The notes beneath the pieces are model-generated. The model was not told the origin of the DNA. It made no database searches and saw nothing but the letters and a program-made list of their open reading frames with translations. A stretch of 64,000 nucleotides of DNA. Origin: Nematopogon swammerdamellus. Its lineage: Eukaryota > Arthropoda > Insecta > Lepidoptera > Adelidae. Shown here piece by piece: positions 20,001 through 30,059 of the stretch; positions within the stretch are counted from its first letter, which is position 1; every line of letters begins with the position of its first letter. The stretch spans positions 4,248,545 to 4,312,544 of the forward strand of contig OX336336.1 in NCBI GenBank assembly GCA_946902875.1, read 5' to 3'. The translations under genes and the position numbers were made by a program.

Positions 20001-22315
20001 ACATTTACGTATTTAGGTACTTCACTTTGATGAGGATCTTTTGGGCGAAACATATTCATAACATTTTGATTTGAATGAATTTTAAATTCATTTTTTCAAC
20101 AATTTATGAATAAGACTAGACCAAAATGGTTTTCCTTCTAAGTCAGTCGGCACTTCAGTCAGTGTTTCGATCATTAGCATCACGTATGACCATTAAATAC
20201 TAAATGTTTCTTTTATGATGATCACCGTTATGTCTGACTACCAGCTACCTAATCCGTCTTTACTAAACATACTGATTGCTCGTATTTTTATAACTTTTAT
20301 AAAATAATAAATGCCTCGCCCAAACCGATAACCGCGCCGATAAGCAAGTTAAACAAAATATACACATAAATGGAGTCGGTCCCTTTCGTCCGCAAAATCA
20401 AGCATTGAAAAACCTTCAACTGCTTCCGGTCTTTCAGCTGGTCGTAATCAATCATAGATTAACAAATTATGTGTTTTACTTAGTTCCGTAATTAGTTTAA
20501 TACAATAAATTTACTAAAGAGATTTTTTTATTTATAAATCTTGTTTTATTATAATTTTTTATTTGGTCGGCCTTGGTAGCTCAGTGGTGCTGTCGGTCGA
20601 CTGTTGTTAAGCAACCCCTGAGCGCGGTCAGTACTTGGATGGGTGACCGCTCGACCTTTGGAGGCTGACCGTGGTTCGGATTCCACGTAAATCTGTGGTG
20701 GTAGGGTTTATCCCGCCTGCGTTGGTACCGCCGCACTGAATGAAACGTCGGTCGAAACGGCTATGTAAATAGTTCTTGTTTTCCGCCTAGTTCAGTGTAG
20801 CCGACATGAAATGAAGGGTAGCACTGACATGGCACCTAGTTAACCCGGTGTTATAGGCTGACATCACGGATGTTGTAGGTGATGTAGCCAACCGTGACAG
20901 ATTCCATAAAATCTTCAGACTACTAGGTGCAGTCATTCTTGTCATTTCTCCATTAAAAGTAAGTAATACATTTCTAATATATATTTTCTCCCTCCTCAAG
21001 CTGTGCTATGGCGACTGGCGACCATGGCGCTCTTCAAGAGCCGCTGGTTCAACTCGAAGATGTTCAACCGGTCAGAGAACCCGCGCGAGCTGTACGACGT
21101 GGCCGAACTCTGCAACTTCTCCGATTGGCTCTTCCTCAGCTACCTCCACAAGAACACCAACCGAGTCATATTCACGTGAGTACTTTCTCGCAGAGCCTCG
21201 CACATACTTTGTTTACTCAAGCAGATAGTTAGATCCTGTTTTACTTTTCTCTAGCTTCGTCTTCGCATACATACACCGTTCCCACATCCCAAACTAATCA
21301 CTACACTAGTCACTACTAGTCACTAAGTACTTGTAAAATATGTTTAAAAAAATACCCTGCGAAGTTTCTTGTCGGTTCTTCTTCGTGGGTGTAATCGAAA
21401 CGGATAGAACAAATTGTGACAAGTTCGAGAGCAGTCTAACTGCCATATGAATGATCAATAAACAATACAATACAATACAAAAACGTTAGCTAGAATAAAG
21501 TGCCTTATTGCATTAAGAGCATCATTTGTGGTGTACAATGAAGCATGTTGTAAGCTGCCAGACGCTTGACTGAGACAAGGACTCTTTTGCTTCAAGGCCC
21601 AAGAATAAATTAAGATCCAAATCTTTATTTTTCTTCAGATCGAAAATACAACAATATTGATCATAGTTGTGATGGACGTCGATTGACCGTCTACGATCAC
21701 AGAAACCATCTAACCGCAACCGATGTAAAACTGTAGGTCCCTCACTTCCCTTGCACTTCTTGCACTACCCGAATTTTAAATTATTTTATTCTAAAACATT
21801 TCTATTTCCACTGGTTCCGTTGTTAGGTGTCATGTCGAATGTCGTTGTATGTGAGTTGATTTTTTGAAGAAAATCCATTCGTTTTCATTTCGTGACATGT
21901 GGCGCCGGGTCAGCATTAGGGTTAACGACGCCCATGGGTATTCGGTCATATACGTGCGTTTTCGAATGCCATGCCGGCCTGACAGGTGCCTTATCACGCC
22001 CCTCTTGAAGGACCCGAAACTGCACTCGTAGGCAAATATATGGCAGGAAGAGTGTTCCAGATTTCAACGGCTTACCTTTTGTAGGAATCTGCTATTTGTA
22101 CTCGACCATAAGAGGATCGGGTCTTGAATACTACCTTTGAGGGAAGCCATCCAATGAAGAGACCCTTAGAACGAAACTAATAGCAATATTGTTATTCCAG
22201 GGACATCGTATCTAGCGTCGCCATGGAGCTGAAGGATCGCTATGCACCAAGTCACAGAGCTTTGGGATTTGAGAACACACTACCTCTGAAGTCTAATATG
22301 GCTTATGAGGCATGA
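13855..22315 (+). CDS. innexin, divergent inx7-like (gene 1; exon 4 missing at gap)
   Basis: Innexins form gap junctions and hemichannels in the plasma membrane: four TM segments, cytoplasmic termini, and two loops with paired cysteines. Coding exons: 13855-14094, 16122-16296, 17287-17434, (exon 4 not found), 19784-19934, 21001-21175 and 22201-22315, with the stop at 22313. Residues seen: TM1 around 33-52, loop 1 Cys56 and Cys72, the YYQWV signature at 112-116 starting TM2, loop 2 as C-17-C in exon 5, TM4 WYWYILLFVASLVG. With an exon 4 of 187 nt, as in gene 2, the protein would be about 396 aa. Loop 1 has an N-A-T glycosylation motif at 82-84. Loop 2 lacks the usual FHKYGPSGS. Intron positions match gene 2, so it is probably a tandem paralogue. 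The exact orthologue name is uncertain. Confidence 0.9.
14200..14510 (+). pseudogene. RTE LINE 3' end interrupted by a Jockey-like LINE end
   Basis: 14200-14248 is the RTE tail peptide (VWWRALGEAYV). The sequence then switches at 14249 to a Jockey-like C-terminus (RTGKMWNALPAHLFPPKY...) plus 3' UTR and A/TA-rich tail to about 14469. It returns to 'atgtccagcagtggaccgat', the rest of the RTE end. 'atatgt' is present at both junctions as a probable target duplication. Lies in intron 1 of gene 1. Confidence 0.8.
14670..14766 (+). pseudogene. Jockey-like LINE 3' UTR fragment
   Basis: 'cgaatgtccatgggcgtcgt', 'tagacacc' and 'gccatcaataaaaaaa' match the 3' end and tail of the family at 26160 and 42421. 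Confidence 0.7.
14950..15207 (-). pseudogene. RTE LINE 3' fragment
   Basis: Reverse strand reads WRPWTVKLSVGRRVSGT, YVGRKQWFRNPEGRVDW and EAYVQQWTHTH, a decayed RTE C-terminus in intron 1 of gene 1. Confidence 0.75.
15555..15640 (+). repeat. LINE-like tail with (TTTCA)n
   Basis: 'ctttttgtgcaataaagtat' then repeated 'tttcatttca' resembles a LINE 3' terminus with a pentamer tail. Confidence 0.5.
15690..15990 (+). mobile_element. tRNA-headed SINE body, headless
   Basis: Runs 'aaactgtaggtttctttcta', 'ttactaggtggtaggc', 'gtaccggaagtaagatgg'-like sequence and 'cccataccggattacataaa'. Sits in intron 1 of gene 1. Confidence 0.75.
16122..16296 (+). CDS. innexin gene 1, exon 2
   Basis: 175 nt. Acceptor 'cctcggcag', donor GTAAAT, ends in phase 1. 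Encodes the end of loop 1 and the innexin signature VYYQWVAIVLFLQ in TM2, ending WKKVEG. Confidence 0.93.
16810..17000 (-). mobile_element. 5S/tRNA-like SINE fragment
   Basis: 'acagatttacatggaatctg', 'agccgcggtcacc' and 'gtccggtgtgcttaac' match parts of the reverse SINE. Highly decayed, in intron 2 of gene 1. Confidence 0.5.
17085..17250 (-). pseudogene. RTE LINE 3' fragment
   Basis: Reverse strand reads GGRPPARWDDDIEYVGGKQ and GRKGWRKI, the typical RTE C-terminal motif. It ends only ~36 bp before exon 3 of innexin gene 1. Confidence 0.8.
17287..17434 (+). CDS. innexin gene 1, exon 3
   Basis: 148 nt, the same length as exon 3 of gene 2. Encodes the intracellular loop GRIKTLVDGLDLAKYSYGD to KKDIVLR. 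Acceptor 'tgcatctcag'. The donor is GCAAGT after 'ctcag', so the next intron is of GC-AG type. Ends in phase 2. Confidence 0.92.
17446..18493 (+). mobile_element. hairpin element interrupted by another repeat
   Basis: Starts 'taacccccgacgaatata', continues with 'ggttcttagctatctttgta', is interrupted at about 17627-18247, then resumes 'agtggaccgttctgcatgcg' and ends in a long hairpin (18318-18490, arms with 'tttacttacttaaaggagtc'). Intact copies are at 31065-31555, 49149-49625 and 58435-58920. Confidence 0.8.
17627..18247. mobile_element. repeat nested in the hairpin element
   Basis: Bounded by 'acggttccgtagttgcggaa' on the left and 'gactacggaaccctaaa' on the right. Flanked by 'aaagt' on both sides, a possible 5-bp target duplication. 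No ORF. Confidence 0.65.
18494..18937. other. intron DNA with small LINE tail debris
   Basis: 'gccgaatgttcatgggcgtc' at 18503 is a Jockey-like 3' UTR fragment. 'aaaccctttattgcacac' at 18773 resembles a reverse LINE tail. No exon 4 candidate is seen. Confidence 0.5.
18938..19090 (+). mobile_element. short RTE-type non-autonomous element
   Basis: Begins 'cactaatattataaagatg' and ends 'gcggccaaaagctagta', the paired ends of a common lepidopteran family. The interior has 'ctcatccgattttaaaaatt'. Confidence 0.7.
19250..19413 (-). pseudogene. retroelement nuclease-like domain fragment at gap edge
   Basis: Reverse strand reads SDDARAKAFF-like and related pieces that align with the C-terminal half of the 12146-12737 fragment (KLLVDKSGDRRAKAFF). 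Cut off by the N gap. Confidence 0.6.
19414..19613. other. assembly gap (200 N)
   Basis: Exactly 200 N, a placeholder size, so the true length is unknown. It lies in intron 3/4 of innexin gene 1 where exon 4 is expected. Confidence 0.99.
19614..19700 (+). mobile_element. 5S/tRNA-like SINE fragment after the gap
   Basis: 'ggtcgaaatggctatgac', 'cagtgtagccagcttgac' and 'ctggcatggcac' match the SINE body. Confidence 0.5.
19784..19934 (+). CDS. innexin gene 1, exon 5
   Basis: 151 nt, the same as gene 2 exon 5. Acceptor 'gtcaccctcag', donor GTGAGT, phase 1 end. Encodes loop 2 with C-17-C spacing (VACDYVSSGGTGHTHARSVM then C), then NDKIYTALWYWYILLFVAS in TM4. Confidence 0.92.
20571..20922 (+). mobile_element. 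5S/tRNA-like chimeric SINE, full length
   Basis: Head: A-box-like 'ggtagctcagtggtgc', 5S-like 'gttaagcaac' and 'agtacttggatgggtgaccg', then a T-arm-like hairpin 'cgtggttcggattccacg'. Body: 'ggtggtagggtttatcccgc', 'gaatgaaacgtcggtcgaaa'. End: 'aaccgtgacagattccataa'. Intron 5 of gene 1. Confidence 0.85.
21001..21175 (+). CDS. innexin gene 1, exon 6
   Basis: 175 nt. Acceptor 'ccctcctcaag', donor GTGAGT, phase 2 end. Begins AVLWRLATMALFKSRW (end of TM4 and start of the C-terminal tail) and includes CNFSDWLFLSYLHKNTNR, a conserved innexin tail motif. Confidence 0.93.
21340..21480 (+). pseudogene. LINE 3' UTR with (AATAC)n tail
   Basis: 'ccctgcgaagtttcttgtcg', 'gacaagttcgagagcagtct' and 'atgaatgatcaataaacaat' followed by AATAC repeats. 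Related copies at 24790 (reverse), 39645, 53850 and 60120 (reverse). Confidence 0.75.
21890..22085 (-). pseudogene. Jockey-like LINE 3' fragment
   Basis: Reverse-oriented 'ggcctgacaggtgcc', 'ttgaaggacccgaaactgca' and 'ggtcagcattagggttaacg' match the family 3' end. Lies just upstream of exon 7. Confidence 0.75.
22201..22315 (+). CDS. innexin gene 1, exon 7
   Basis: 115 nt, acceptor 'gttattccag'. Encodes the C-terminal tail DIVSSVAMELKDRYAPSH to KSNMAYEA then stop. This tail is about 15 codons shorter than that of gene 2. Confidence 0.85.
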
Positions 22316-24054
22316 TCACTCAAAGGATCTACTTCGTCCACACGACAACGAAGTACTTGAAGACATCGAATAGAGTGCACATAGGCTTGTTTTGAATTTT
22401 TCATTTGATATTGTGAAAGAGAAGATAGCAATATTGCTTTTGAAGTTGTGTGGTAAAACAAGAGAAGTACGAATTTTTTTTGCTCATTCATTGCTCAGAA
22501 ATGTCTTTAAATTTCTATAAGCGTTTAAGAGGTACGCTATAGTGAGGGAACAGATGCCTCACTATAATCTACAGAGATTAAAGCAAATATTATATATAGT
22601 TCGAGTCGAGACACGTGAGTAGAACTCTCGTCCCCATACAAAACATTTATATGGTAACGATATGCCTATTTATTATGTATCTGCCTACTCGTATTTACTT
22701 TTGGTTGAGAACTCCGATTGAGTAGTTCTCGAACTATATATAAGCGAAAATAGAATCAACTACAGATTTTGAAATGAAATGAAATGATTAATTTTTTCGT
22801 CACACAACTCAAATAATTACAAACACAAATGAACAAATAACATGTGACGAAAAGGGAGCCCACTCAGCTGACTCACTATACGAGACAGTGAAGATGATTT
22901 TCAGGGGCTCCCCAAGTTGAGTTTTATTAGTTAAGACGAAAGAAAAGTGTACATTCGTACGAGTACTTACTACATACAAAGCGACAATCCAGAGAAGCGT
23001 GTGTGATATCATTGTGCCAGTGATAATATCTTCTCTTTAGATCTTGAATCAAACTGATTAGATGTAAATAAACTATAAGGCTTATCGTGAGATAATACAA
23101 TAGGTACTGAATTGAAAACCTGCTCGTATTGTGCAATTTAAAGTATTATTCCCTATGCATTTAATATTTTTATCCCCTACGGTAAATAGGGTTGGTATGA
23201 TTTTGATGTGATTTTGTTTCGGTGTGTGTTGGTTGTCGAAATTTTTAATGTGAAAAAAGTTTACTATATGGGGCTGTTTTAAAAATTGTATTTGTTGTAA
23301 ATTATTCATGTACTTAAAATTGATATTTTTACTAGGTAATCTTTTTAAAATTAGATATGTACGCTTTTCGTTCAACATCCTTTATAATAGAACCTAGTCA
23401 AACTAGATTGCCAAAACGTTACCAAAATGTATCAAAGATTTTTATTAGATTTAACTTTGTTGTAAAAATTATTCTTAGGTATTAGAATGTAAAATTCATT
23501 ATGCCCATTACATCATGTCATGACCATTCCATTTTTAAACATTATTTACTTTAAGCCCTAGAATCTTATTCTACTTCGAATCATTTACAGTGATACAAAT
23601 GTGTACTTAATTTTTTAAAAGTTTTTTTAAGAAATACATTTTTTTCCAATTAAAATTATAAATAATATAATCAAAACTTTCTATCGTTTCATTCCTTTCC
23701 TACGCACAAAGTAAGTTTTTGTCCGTGGTCTCCTTGTCTTATAGCAGTCGTTATAGAGCCAGCACGCACATTGGGGGGAAACCGCGCGGGTTTTTTTATC
23801 ATATGGAAATTTAGTTAACTCTTGACTAGGTACGATTACCTCAATTTTATTAACCCATTGACAACTTGATAATTCAAGTTTGTTTTTAATTTTTGACAAT
23901 TTATACTTCATTGTAGTATGTTTAAAATACTAAATTAATTATGTTGATGCAAATTAAGTATCAAAGTTTGATAAAGGCTCTTTATTAGGTACTATCTACC
24001 GGTCTTCAGCAACTGCGGTGCGGTGCGCACTTTTTGCCCGCGCAAATTTTCTGT
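22316..24054. other. gene 1 3' flank and AT-rich intergenic DNA
   Basis: No coding sequence is recognised. Candidate polyadenylation signals are weak (ATTAAA near 22578, AATAAA near 23066), so the transcript end is not assigned. GAAAT repeats occur near 22770. Confidence 0.5.
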
Positions 24055-24305
24055 GCACTGTGGGGCAATATAAAATGAAATGAAATGAAAATATTTGAAA
24101 TGAAAATATTTATTACATACATACATACATATACATATCACACACGCTGAATCCCGACAATCGGGGTAAGCAGAGTAATCGGTGTTGTGCTGCATGAACT
24201 CTGGTAAATTACAGCACAACACCGACCACCACGTTTCGCAAATTATTCGAACAAGATAATCGATCAAGCAGCAAGTAAGGCACGAAGACCCACCTGCTGC
24301 ATATA
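24055..24305 (-). mobile_element. (TATG)n-tailed SINE 3' part with tail microsatellites
   Basis: A GAAAT/AAATATTT tract, then CATA repeats (reverse of the TATG tail), then 'cacacgctgaatcccgacaa' to 'gaagacccacctgctgcat'. The 5' half is missing. Confidence 0.8.
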
Positions 24306-25239
24306 TTATTTTATATTATTTATAAATATTTATTGTCACATGAAATCGTTCAGTACAATAACCGAGTCTTCTGCACTAGAAAAATTCTGTCTCGCAGAAA
24401 TACTTTTTAGTAAACATAATTAATTTTATTTCATTCTGGGCTCACTAGAAATAAATTTAGATAATTTTTTATTTTATTTTTCATATTATAATTAAATGAA
24501 GCGAAATTGTTAATATATAAATACAAGTTTGTTTTAATCTACTCGTATATATAATATATTGAAATTTGAATAAATACCTTATTACATGAAATATGAATAT
24601 TTTATGGTTTTTTAATGTTATTTAGATAGTAAGGTGTTAGTTTAGTTTGTCTAAATATGCGACAAAACCCAGCGGATTTGTATCCGCTGTCGCATTATGT
24701 ATTGTTTCAAGAGCGGATTTTGTTCCGCGCGAGGATGGAAACGCGCGGAAAATATTCGCAGTTGTATTCTTGTTTATTGTTTAATAAGCATTCTTATAGT
24801 AGTAAGAGTGCACTCGAACTTGTCACAATTTTTTCTATCCGGTTCGATTACACCCATGAAGAGAACCGGCAAACAGGTACACCGTACCAGCGAGTACAAA
24901 GCCGTCTTTACGAAACGAGGATAAATTATATGAATTCCCGCTTACACATAATTAAGTCATAATTCGATTTCTTTGAACGCGCGCAAGTCATCATCACAGC
25001 CTAATCGTGCCTGGGATACAAGTGCGCGTCGGCGGCGGCGGCGCCTGCGCGAAACGGACCGGAAGTCGAGTGATTCACTCCGCGTCATCGTGGACCGGAG
25101 CTTATTATCATTTCAAACATGTTTTGGAACTGGTGCTGGTGTAATTTCAAAGTTGCCCAAATCCCCTGAGACGCGGACTTGCAAAATGCTGTAGTTTATT
25201 ATTATTCATACTTAACTATAGTAGTGTAGAATGCTTCTT
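24306..25239. other. intergenic DNA with LINE tail debris
   Basis: 24790-24880 holds a reverse LINE 3' UTR ('cacttgtcacaattttttct'-type sequence, 'ggttcgattacaccc'). 25010-25080 is GC-rich ('gtcggcggcggcggcgcctg'). No supported gene. Confidence 0.45.
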
Positions 25240-25305
25240 TTTAGGGTTCCGTATCCGTGCGGACGCCTGTTACTATACGCCGTCAGTCTGTCTGTTCTAA
25301 TAATT
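25240..25305 (+). mobile_element. GTTCCGTA-family fragment
   Basis: 'tagggttccgtatccgtgcg', 'tactatacgccgtcagtctg': only the left end of the element. Confidence 0.65.
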
Positions 25306-25614
25306 TTACACAACTGTATGTTTGACTTGAAATGATTTTACAATTTTTTGATTTAAATTTAGAATTCAGTTTTAAGTAGATACTTAGGAAACAATTTGGA
25401 AAATTTATTTCATTAATTTTTAGTATTCCCAATATTTAATATATTTTAATTAATGTAAACTAAAGGTAATGCATTAATTTAAATTGCTTGATATGAATGA
25501 GAGCATATTATCTAATGTACATATAATTTCTTAATTAAAGAAAGCACTCCTACAAGACAGATTTATTCTAGTGCAGGATGTTAAATGCCATTTATTTTTA
25601 AATCCTTATCCTTA
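25306..25614. other. AT-rich DNA, nothing seen
   Basis: Low-complexity sequence without a gene or recognisable repeat. Confidence 0.4.
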
Positions 25615-25835
25615 CCTATAATAAAATCCAACGTCTGCTTTCTGTCTGAGTGTCTGTCTATCCGCTTATAACTTGAGAACCACTGAACCGATTTTAATAA
25701 AACAAAATTCTACGGATAGCTTGATTCTTCCCATCAACTATAGGCTACTTACTATCACGCTAAATGGCTTATGAGGTTAGCAGTGAAGTGAAATATGAGA
25801 GCGGGCGGAGCCGCGGGCACAGCTTGTAATAAATA
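25615..25835 (+). mobile_element. short non-autonomous element ('gccgcgggcacagcttgt' end)
   Basis: Runs 'tataataaaatccaacgtct' to 'ggagccgcgggcacagcttg'. A near-identical reverse copy is at 42152-42390. Interior 'gaaccactgaaccgatttta'. No ORF. Confidence 0.8.
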
Positions 25836-25929
25836 AATTTGAATTTGAATTTTGTTCGTCCGCCTGTCTCTTTTCTGTTCATTTACGGTAAACGTTCGTG
25901 ATTGGGTCATCAAACTCTATCTATATACC

Positions 25930-26030
25930 TGTCAGGCTGGCCTGCGCAACCCCCGCGTACGAGCGAATGTCCATGGACGTCGTTAGACACCTTATGAGTG
26001 GGGACTGGCGAGGAGCCACATGTGATCTGT
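25930..26030 (+). pseudogene. Jockey-like LINE 3' UTR fragment
   Basis: 'gcgaatgtccatggacgtcg' and 'ttagacaccttatgagtg' match the family end. Confidence 0.65.
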
Positions 26031-26159
26031 TTGTATTGAAGTGTCACACTATATTTTGAGTTGGTATGGAGGAGGGTTGGTTGGTCCTTATAGTGTGTTT
26101 CGTGCTTTGTTGTGTTTTGTTTGTGGAACTTGTCAAGTATCTGGGTAGGTATTTTTTTT

Positions 26160-26530
26160 TATGGATAGCGCGACATGTGGCATCGTTTCACCTACAAGTA
26201 GGTGTCTAACGATGCCCATGGACATTCTGTGATGCACGGGGATTGCGAATGTCATGCCGGCCTGACAGGAGCCTTTTCACGCCCCTTTTGAAAGACCCCA
26301 GGTTGTACTTGGGAGGAAATAGATGGGCAGGGAGTGGTAGGTCAATTGAATAAGGGTGCATCACCTGCCTAGTACGCGTAGTGCGGAGGTGGAATGGGGA
26401 CGGCAGAATCACGTTAAATAGCTCCTCCGAACACTCCCCATGAAATATACGATAGAAAACACTTAGGGAGCCGACGTCCCTACGGAGTTGCAGTGGTTCT
26501 AAGTCGCGGGACACCACAGGCAGGGTCACA
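26160..26530 (-). pseudogene. Jockey-like LINE C-terminus and 3' UTR
   Basis: Reverse frame reads SRDLEPLQLRRDVGSLSVFY, FHGECSEELFN, then after damage LPAHLFPPKYNLGSFKRGVK and NVHGHR stop. This matches the older LINE at 42421-44700. A ~30-residue segment is lost between the two parts. Confidence 0.85.
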
Positions 26531-26554
26531 TACCATGTGTATTTTTTTATTTTT

Positions 26555-26840
26555 TTTTATTTAATCCGGTATGGGTGGCTGAGTCAGAGGGGCCAAAGCA
26601 CATGCTCTGACTAGCCAATATCACCTCCGAGAAGGTAGGTGCCATACCGGAGACTTCCCTGGATTGTTGGCTATACTGGACTAGAGGAGAACACAACCGA
26701 GGTTGCTATGCGGCCATCTTACATCCAGTACGGTGGTACCAACCCAGTCGGCTACAATTTGAGCCTACCACCTAGTAAGGGGCAAGGGAAGGGACCTACA
26801 GTTTTACACCGGTTCCGAACGGTGAAGCAGCTGGTGTAGG
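26555..26840 (-). mobile_element. tRNA-headed SINE body, reverse
   Basis: 'atccggtatgggtggctgag' through 'cttacatccagtacggtggt' to 'accggttccgaacggtgaag'. The tRNA head is missing. Confidence 0.85.
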
Positions 26841-28139
26841 TATGCACGTAAATTTTTTCGTCAGAAAAACTCAGTGGTACACGCCGACAGACAGAAACGA
26901 GAGAGATACTATAACGGTTCAGTTTTTTCCTCTTTTGAGGTGCGGAACCCTAAACAAACAAACAAAATCACAGATTTCGTGCCTCACTCGACTATCGAGC
27001 ACATTGGAAATGAATCTACGGAATTGGAAAAAATGTCCTTCTGACTTTTTGACTTTTTTCAAAAAGGTTAGGCTACAGGGCAAACCCTTAAAACCCGATC
27101 GTCTTTGTTTTAGGCTCAAATTGTAGCTGGCTAAATTGACCAGAGGAGTTTTTCTCAAATTTTTGATATCATTCTTCGTTTCCAAAATATCGAGCGCCCA
27201 AATCAAAAATTCGGAAAAAAATATTTTTTTTTCACTATTTCGGCCATAACTTTGTTCGTTTTCTGAATTCCTCGAATAATTCTTTTTGCACCTTACATCT
27301 CTCATGAATACGCGTCTTTTGAGTCGTTTTTAAATATCATGTCTTCACAACTCTCTGAGATATAGGTAAGGGGATCGAACTTTTTCGTGAAATCGGAGCC
27401 TACACTGGAGCGAACGAAAAGACATTTCAATGTCAAAACTACCAACGATTTGTCGTCCCTACAGATCTTGGGCCTGGCCGCCGCGCCGCCGCCGCCGCTG
27501 CCGCGGGCCGCCGCACCCCACACTTGTGCCGAGCTGTTTGTAATCTCTATATCTACTGTTATTATCGAATCTGACAGCTTTGCTTCACTTATAACGAAGT
27601 CTTGACGTAGTATTGTATGAAGTGTCTAAGCAATGACTGTTTTTTTGGAGCTAGTTGAGGTTAATTTTACCTAATCCTATCTAGCATCCTGTGGAATTAT
27701 ATTTTTAGTGTAAATTATGTTTTAATACATATCTTTAGTAAAAAAATATTTTAGTTGATTTTTTTGTGAAGAAAATTAATATCTCATATTGAGTAAGTAC
27801 ATGGAACGTATTTTGAACATCTACTTAAAAATAACTATTTATTTAATTTATTTATTTGCAATATTATTTTACCTTATCATCGAAAAACTATTTTAATATA
27901 AAATGTAGAAAAATGCTATTTTAATGAAAGGTTTTTCCATATTAATATGAAATGTTCTATAAATCGTGTTCTTCGGATTCAGATAAAATTGTCCTTAAAT
28001 TCTAACAATTTTAAATATTCCTTAACCACCTTTTCAATTCAATCCTTTTAGCTTTTCTTAAGCTTAATTTTTTTTTTATTTCTCCTTTTTTGTTTTTTTG
28101 TTAATATTATATTTTAATTTATCTGCCTATTAGTTGAAC
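26841..28139. other. intergenic DNA with a small GC-rich island
   Basis: Mostly AT-rich. 27465-27530 is sharply GC-rich ('gccgccgcgccgccgccgcc') after a possible acceptor 'gtccctacag'. The + frame reads ILGLAAAPPPPLPRAAAPHT and stays open to 27605, but no family is recognised and no matching donor or exon pair is seen. Confidence 0.4.
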
Positions 28140-28285
28140 CAAGTTGAACGGACGGCCGGACGTACCGGATGCGTACTGGACTAGGGCGGTGTCGGTTGGG
28201 CGGACGCGTCCGAGCGAACATCCGGACAAGACGGCTCCGGCCGGAATAGCGGACGGACGGACGAACAAACAAACAAACATATGCC
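28140..28285. other. GC-rich block ending in (GGAC)n/(AAAC)n
   Basis: CGG-rich sequence ('tggactagggcggtgtcggt') followed by GGAC and AAAC repeats. May be a decayed GTTCCGTA-family or retroelement end. Identity unknown. Confidence 0.4.
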
Positions 28286-28445
28286 ATATTTTATAATATA
28301 ATTAGTATTCAAATAATGCTCAATTAGTGCTCAAAAAGGGTAAAGTGCGCAGTACCCGTAACCAGGCCTCACGCACTCTATGTACTTGCGCGCGCTAACT
28401 ACCTACCGCTCGGCGCACAATAATATTCATGGTGTTATAATTTCG

Positions 28446-29580
28446 CGATTTTAAAAAAGTGGCCGACATTTTGAACTTTTTAGTTACTGGACCGATTGCT
28501 TTCATAATCGATATTTGTGTGTCTGTGTGGGCCCTGAATACGAACTCGTAGTCCAAATAAAAAAAAAGTGGCTACCATTTTGAACTTTTTAGTTACTGAA
28601 CCGATTGCTTTCAAAATCGATATCTGGGTGTCTGTGTGGGCTCTGAATGCGAATCCTTTGTCAAAATTTAAAAAAAGTGGGCGCCATTTTGAACTTTTCG
28701 ATTTTTTAAATGTTCACTACAGATTCGTATTCAGAGCACACACAGACACCCAGATATCGATTTTGAAAACAATCGGTCCAGTAACTAAAAAGTTCAAAAT
28801 GGCGGCCACTTTTCTTAAATTTTGACAAAGGATTCGTATTAAGAGCCCACACAGACACCCAGATATCGATTTTGAAAACAATCGGTCCAGTAACTAAAAA
28901 GTTCAAAATGGCGGCCACTTTTTTTAAATTTTGACAACAGTTCGTATCCAGAGCCTACACAGACACCCAGATATCGATTTTGAAAACAATCGGTCCAGTA
29001 ACTAAAAAGTTCAAAATGGCGGCCACTTTTTTTAAATTTTGACAACAGTTCGTATTCAGAGCCCACACAGACACCCAGATATTGATTTTGAAAACAATCG
29101 GTCCAGTAACTAAAAAGTTCAAAATGGCGGCCACTTTTTTTAAATTTTGACAACAGTTCGTATTCAGAGCCCACACAGACACCCAGATATTGATTTTGAA
29201 AACAATCGGTCCAGTAACTAAAAAGTTCAAAATGGCGGCCACTTTTTTTAATTTTGACAACAGTTCGTATTCAGAGCCCACACAGACACCCAGATATTGA
29301 TTTTGAAAGCAATCGGTCCAGTAACTAAAAAGTTCAAAATGGCGGCCACTTTCCTTAAATTTTGACAACGGATTCGTTTTCAGAGCCCACACAGACACCC
29401 AGATATCGATTTTTAAAGCAATCGGTCCAGTAACTAAAAAGTTCAAAATGGCGGCCACTTTTTTTTATTTTGACAACGGATTCGTATTCAGAGCCTACAC
29501 AGACACCCAGATATCGATTTTGAAAGCAATCGGTCCAGTAACTAAAAAGTTCAAAATGGCGGCCACTTTTTAGTAATTTT
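28446..29580. repeat. 108-bp satellite with an internal inversion
   Basis: Eight units with 'aatcggtccagtaactaaaa' and 'agttcaaaatggcggccact' start at 28771, 28880, 28988, 29096, 29204, 29311, 29420 and 29528 (107-109 bp apart). To the left, two and a part units lie in the opposite orientation (28488, 28597), so the array is head-to-head around about 28710. The 36-codon period keeps frames open on both strands. Confidence 0.95.
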
Positions 29581-29789
29581 GCCAAAAAAATATAGGTACG
29601 TATCTAATAGTAAAAAAACATTTTTAAATATTTGCTGTAGCTCACGAACAAACATTCACACATCTCTTCATAATATTATATTGTGTAATGAATTTATATT
29701 TTTATCGAAAGTAGCACTCGGTGACGTTAGGTACATTTTCGCACGCAGCGACTGGCGACATAAAGCTGTAGGCTATTAAAGCCGTAGGT

Positions 29790-29985
29790 ATGCAACTTTT
29801 TCTATGGAGTAAGTAACTATTGAGTAATCTGTGCCGTAACCGACGAGCATGCATGAAGAACAATAAGGGAGTTGAAGAGGCGGCAGAGGTGTGTCAGGAT
29901 CGTGGCACGTGGAAATCCGTTGTCACTGCCTACCCCACCGGCAAACAGGCGTGACGCTATATATGTATGTATGTATGTAATTAGT
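29790..29985 (+). pseudogene. RTE-like LINE 3' end with (TATG)n tail
   Basis: 'taaccgacgagcatgcatga', 'gaggcggcagaggtgtgtca' and 'gcaaacaggcgtgacgctat' lead into TATG repeats. The frame fragment EEAAEVC..RGTW is the end of a retroelement ORF, also found at 34160-34480. Confidence 0.75.
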
Positions 29986-30059
29986 CTATTGGAAAAATGT
30001 ACTTCTCCATTTTGAAGTCAATGCTAGGTAAAAATATTTTCCAAAGTCACTCTATACGT

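Noticed and set aside
28839..29458. 111- and 167-codon frames with 36-residue repeats
   Set aside because: The 108-bp satellite period is a multiple of three; frames are open on both strands and units are inverted elsewhere.
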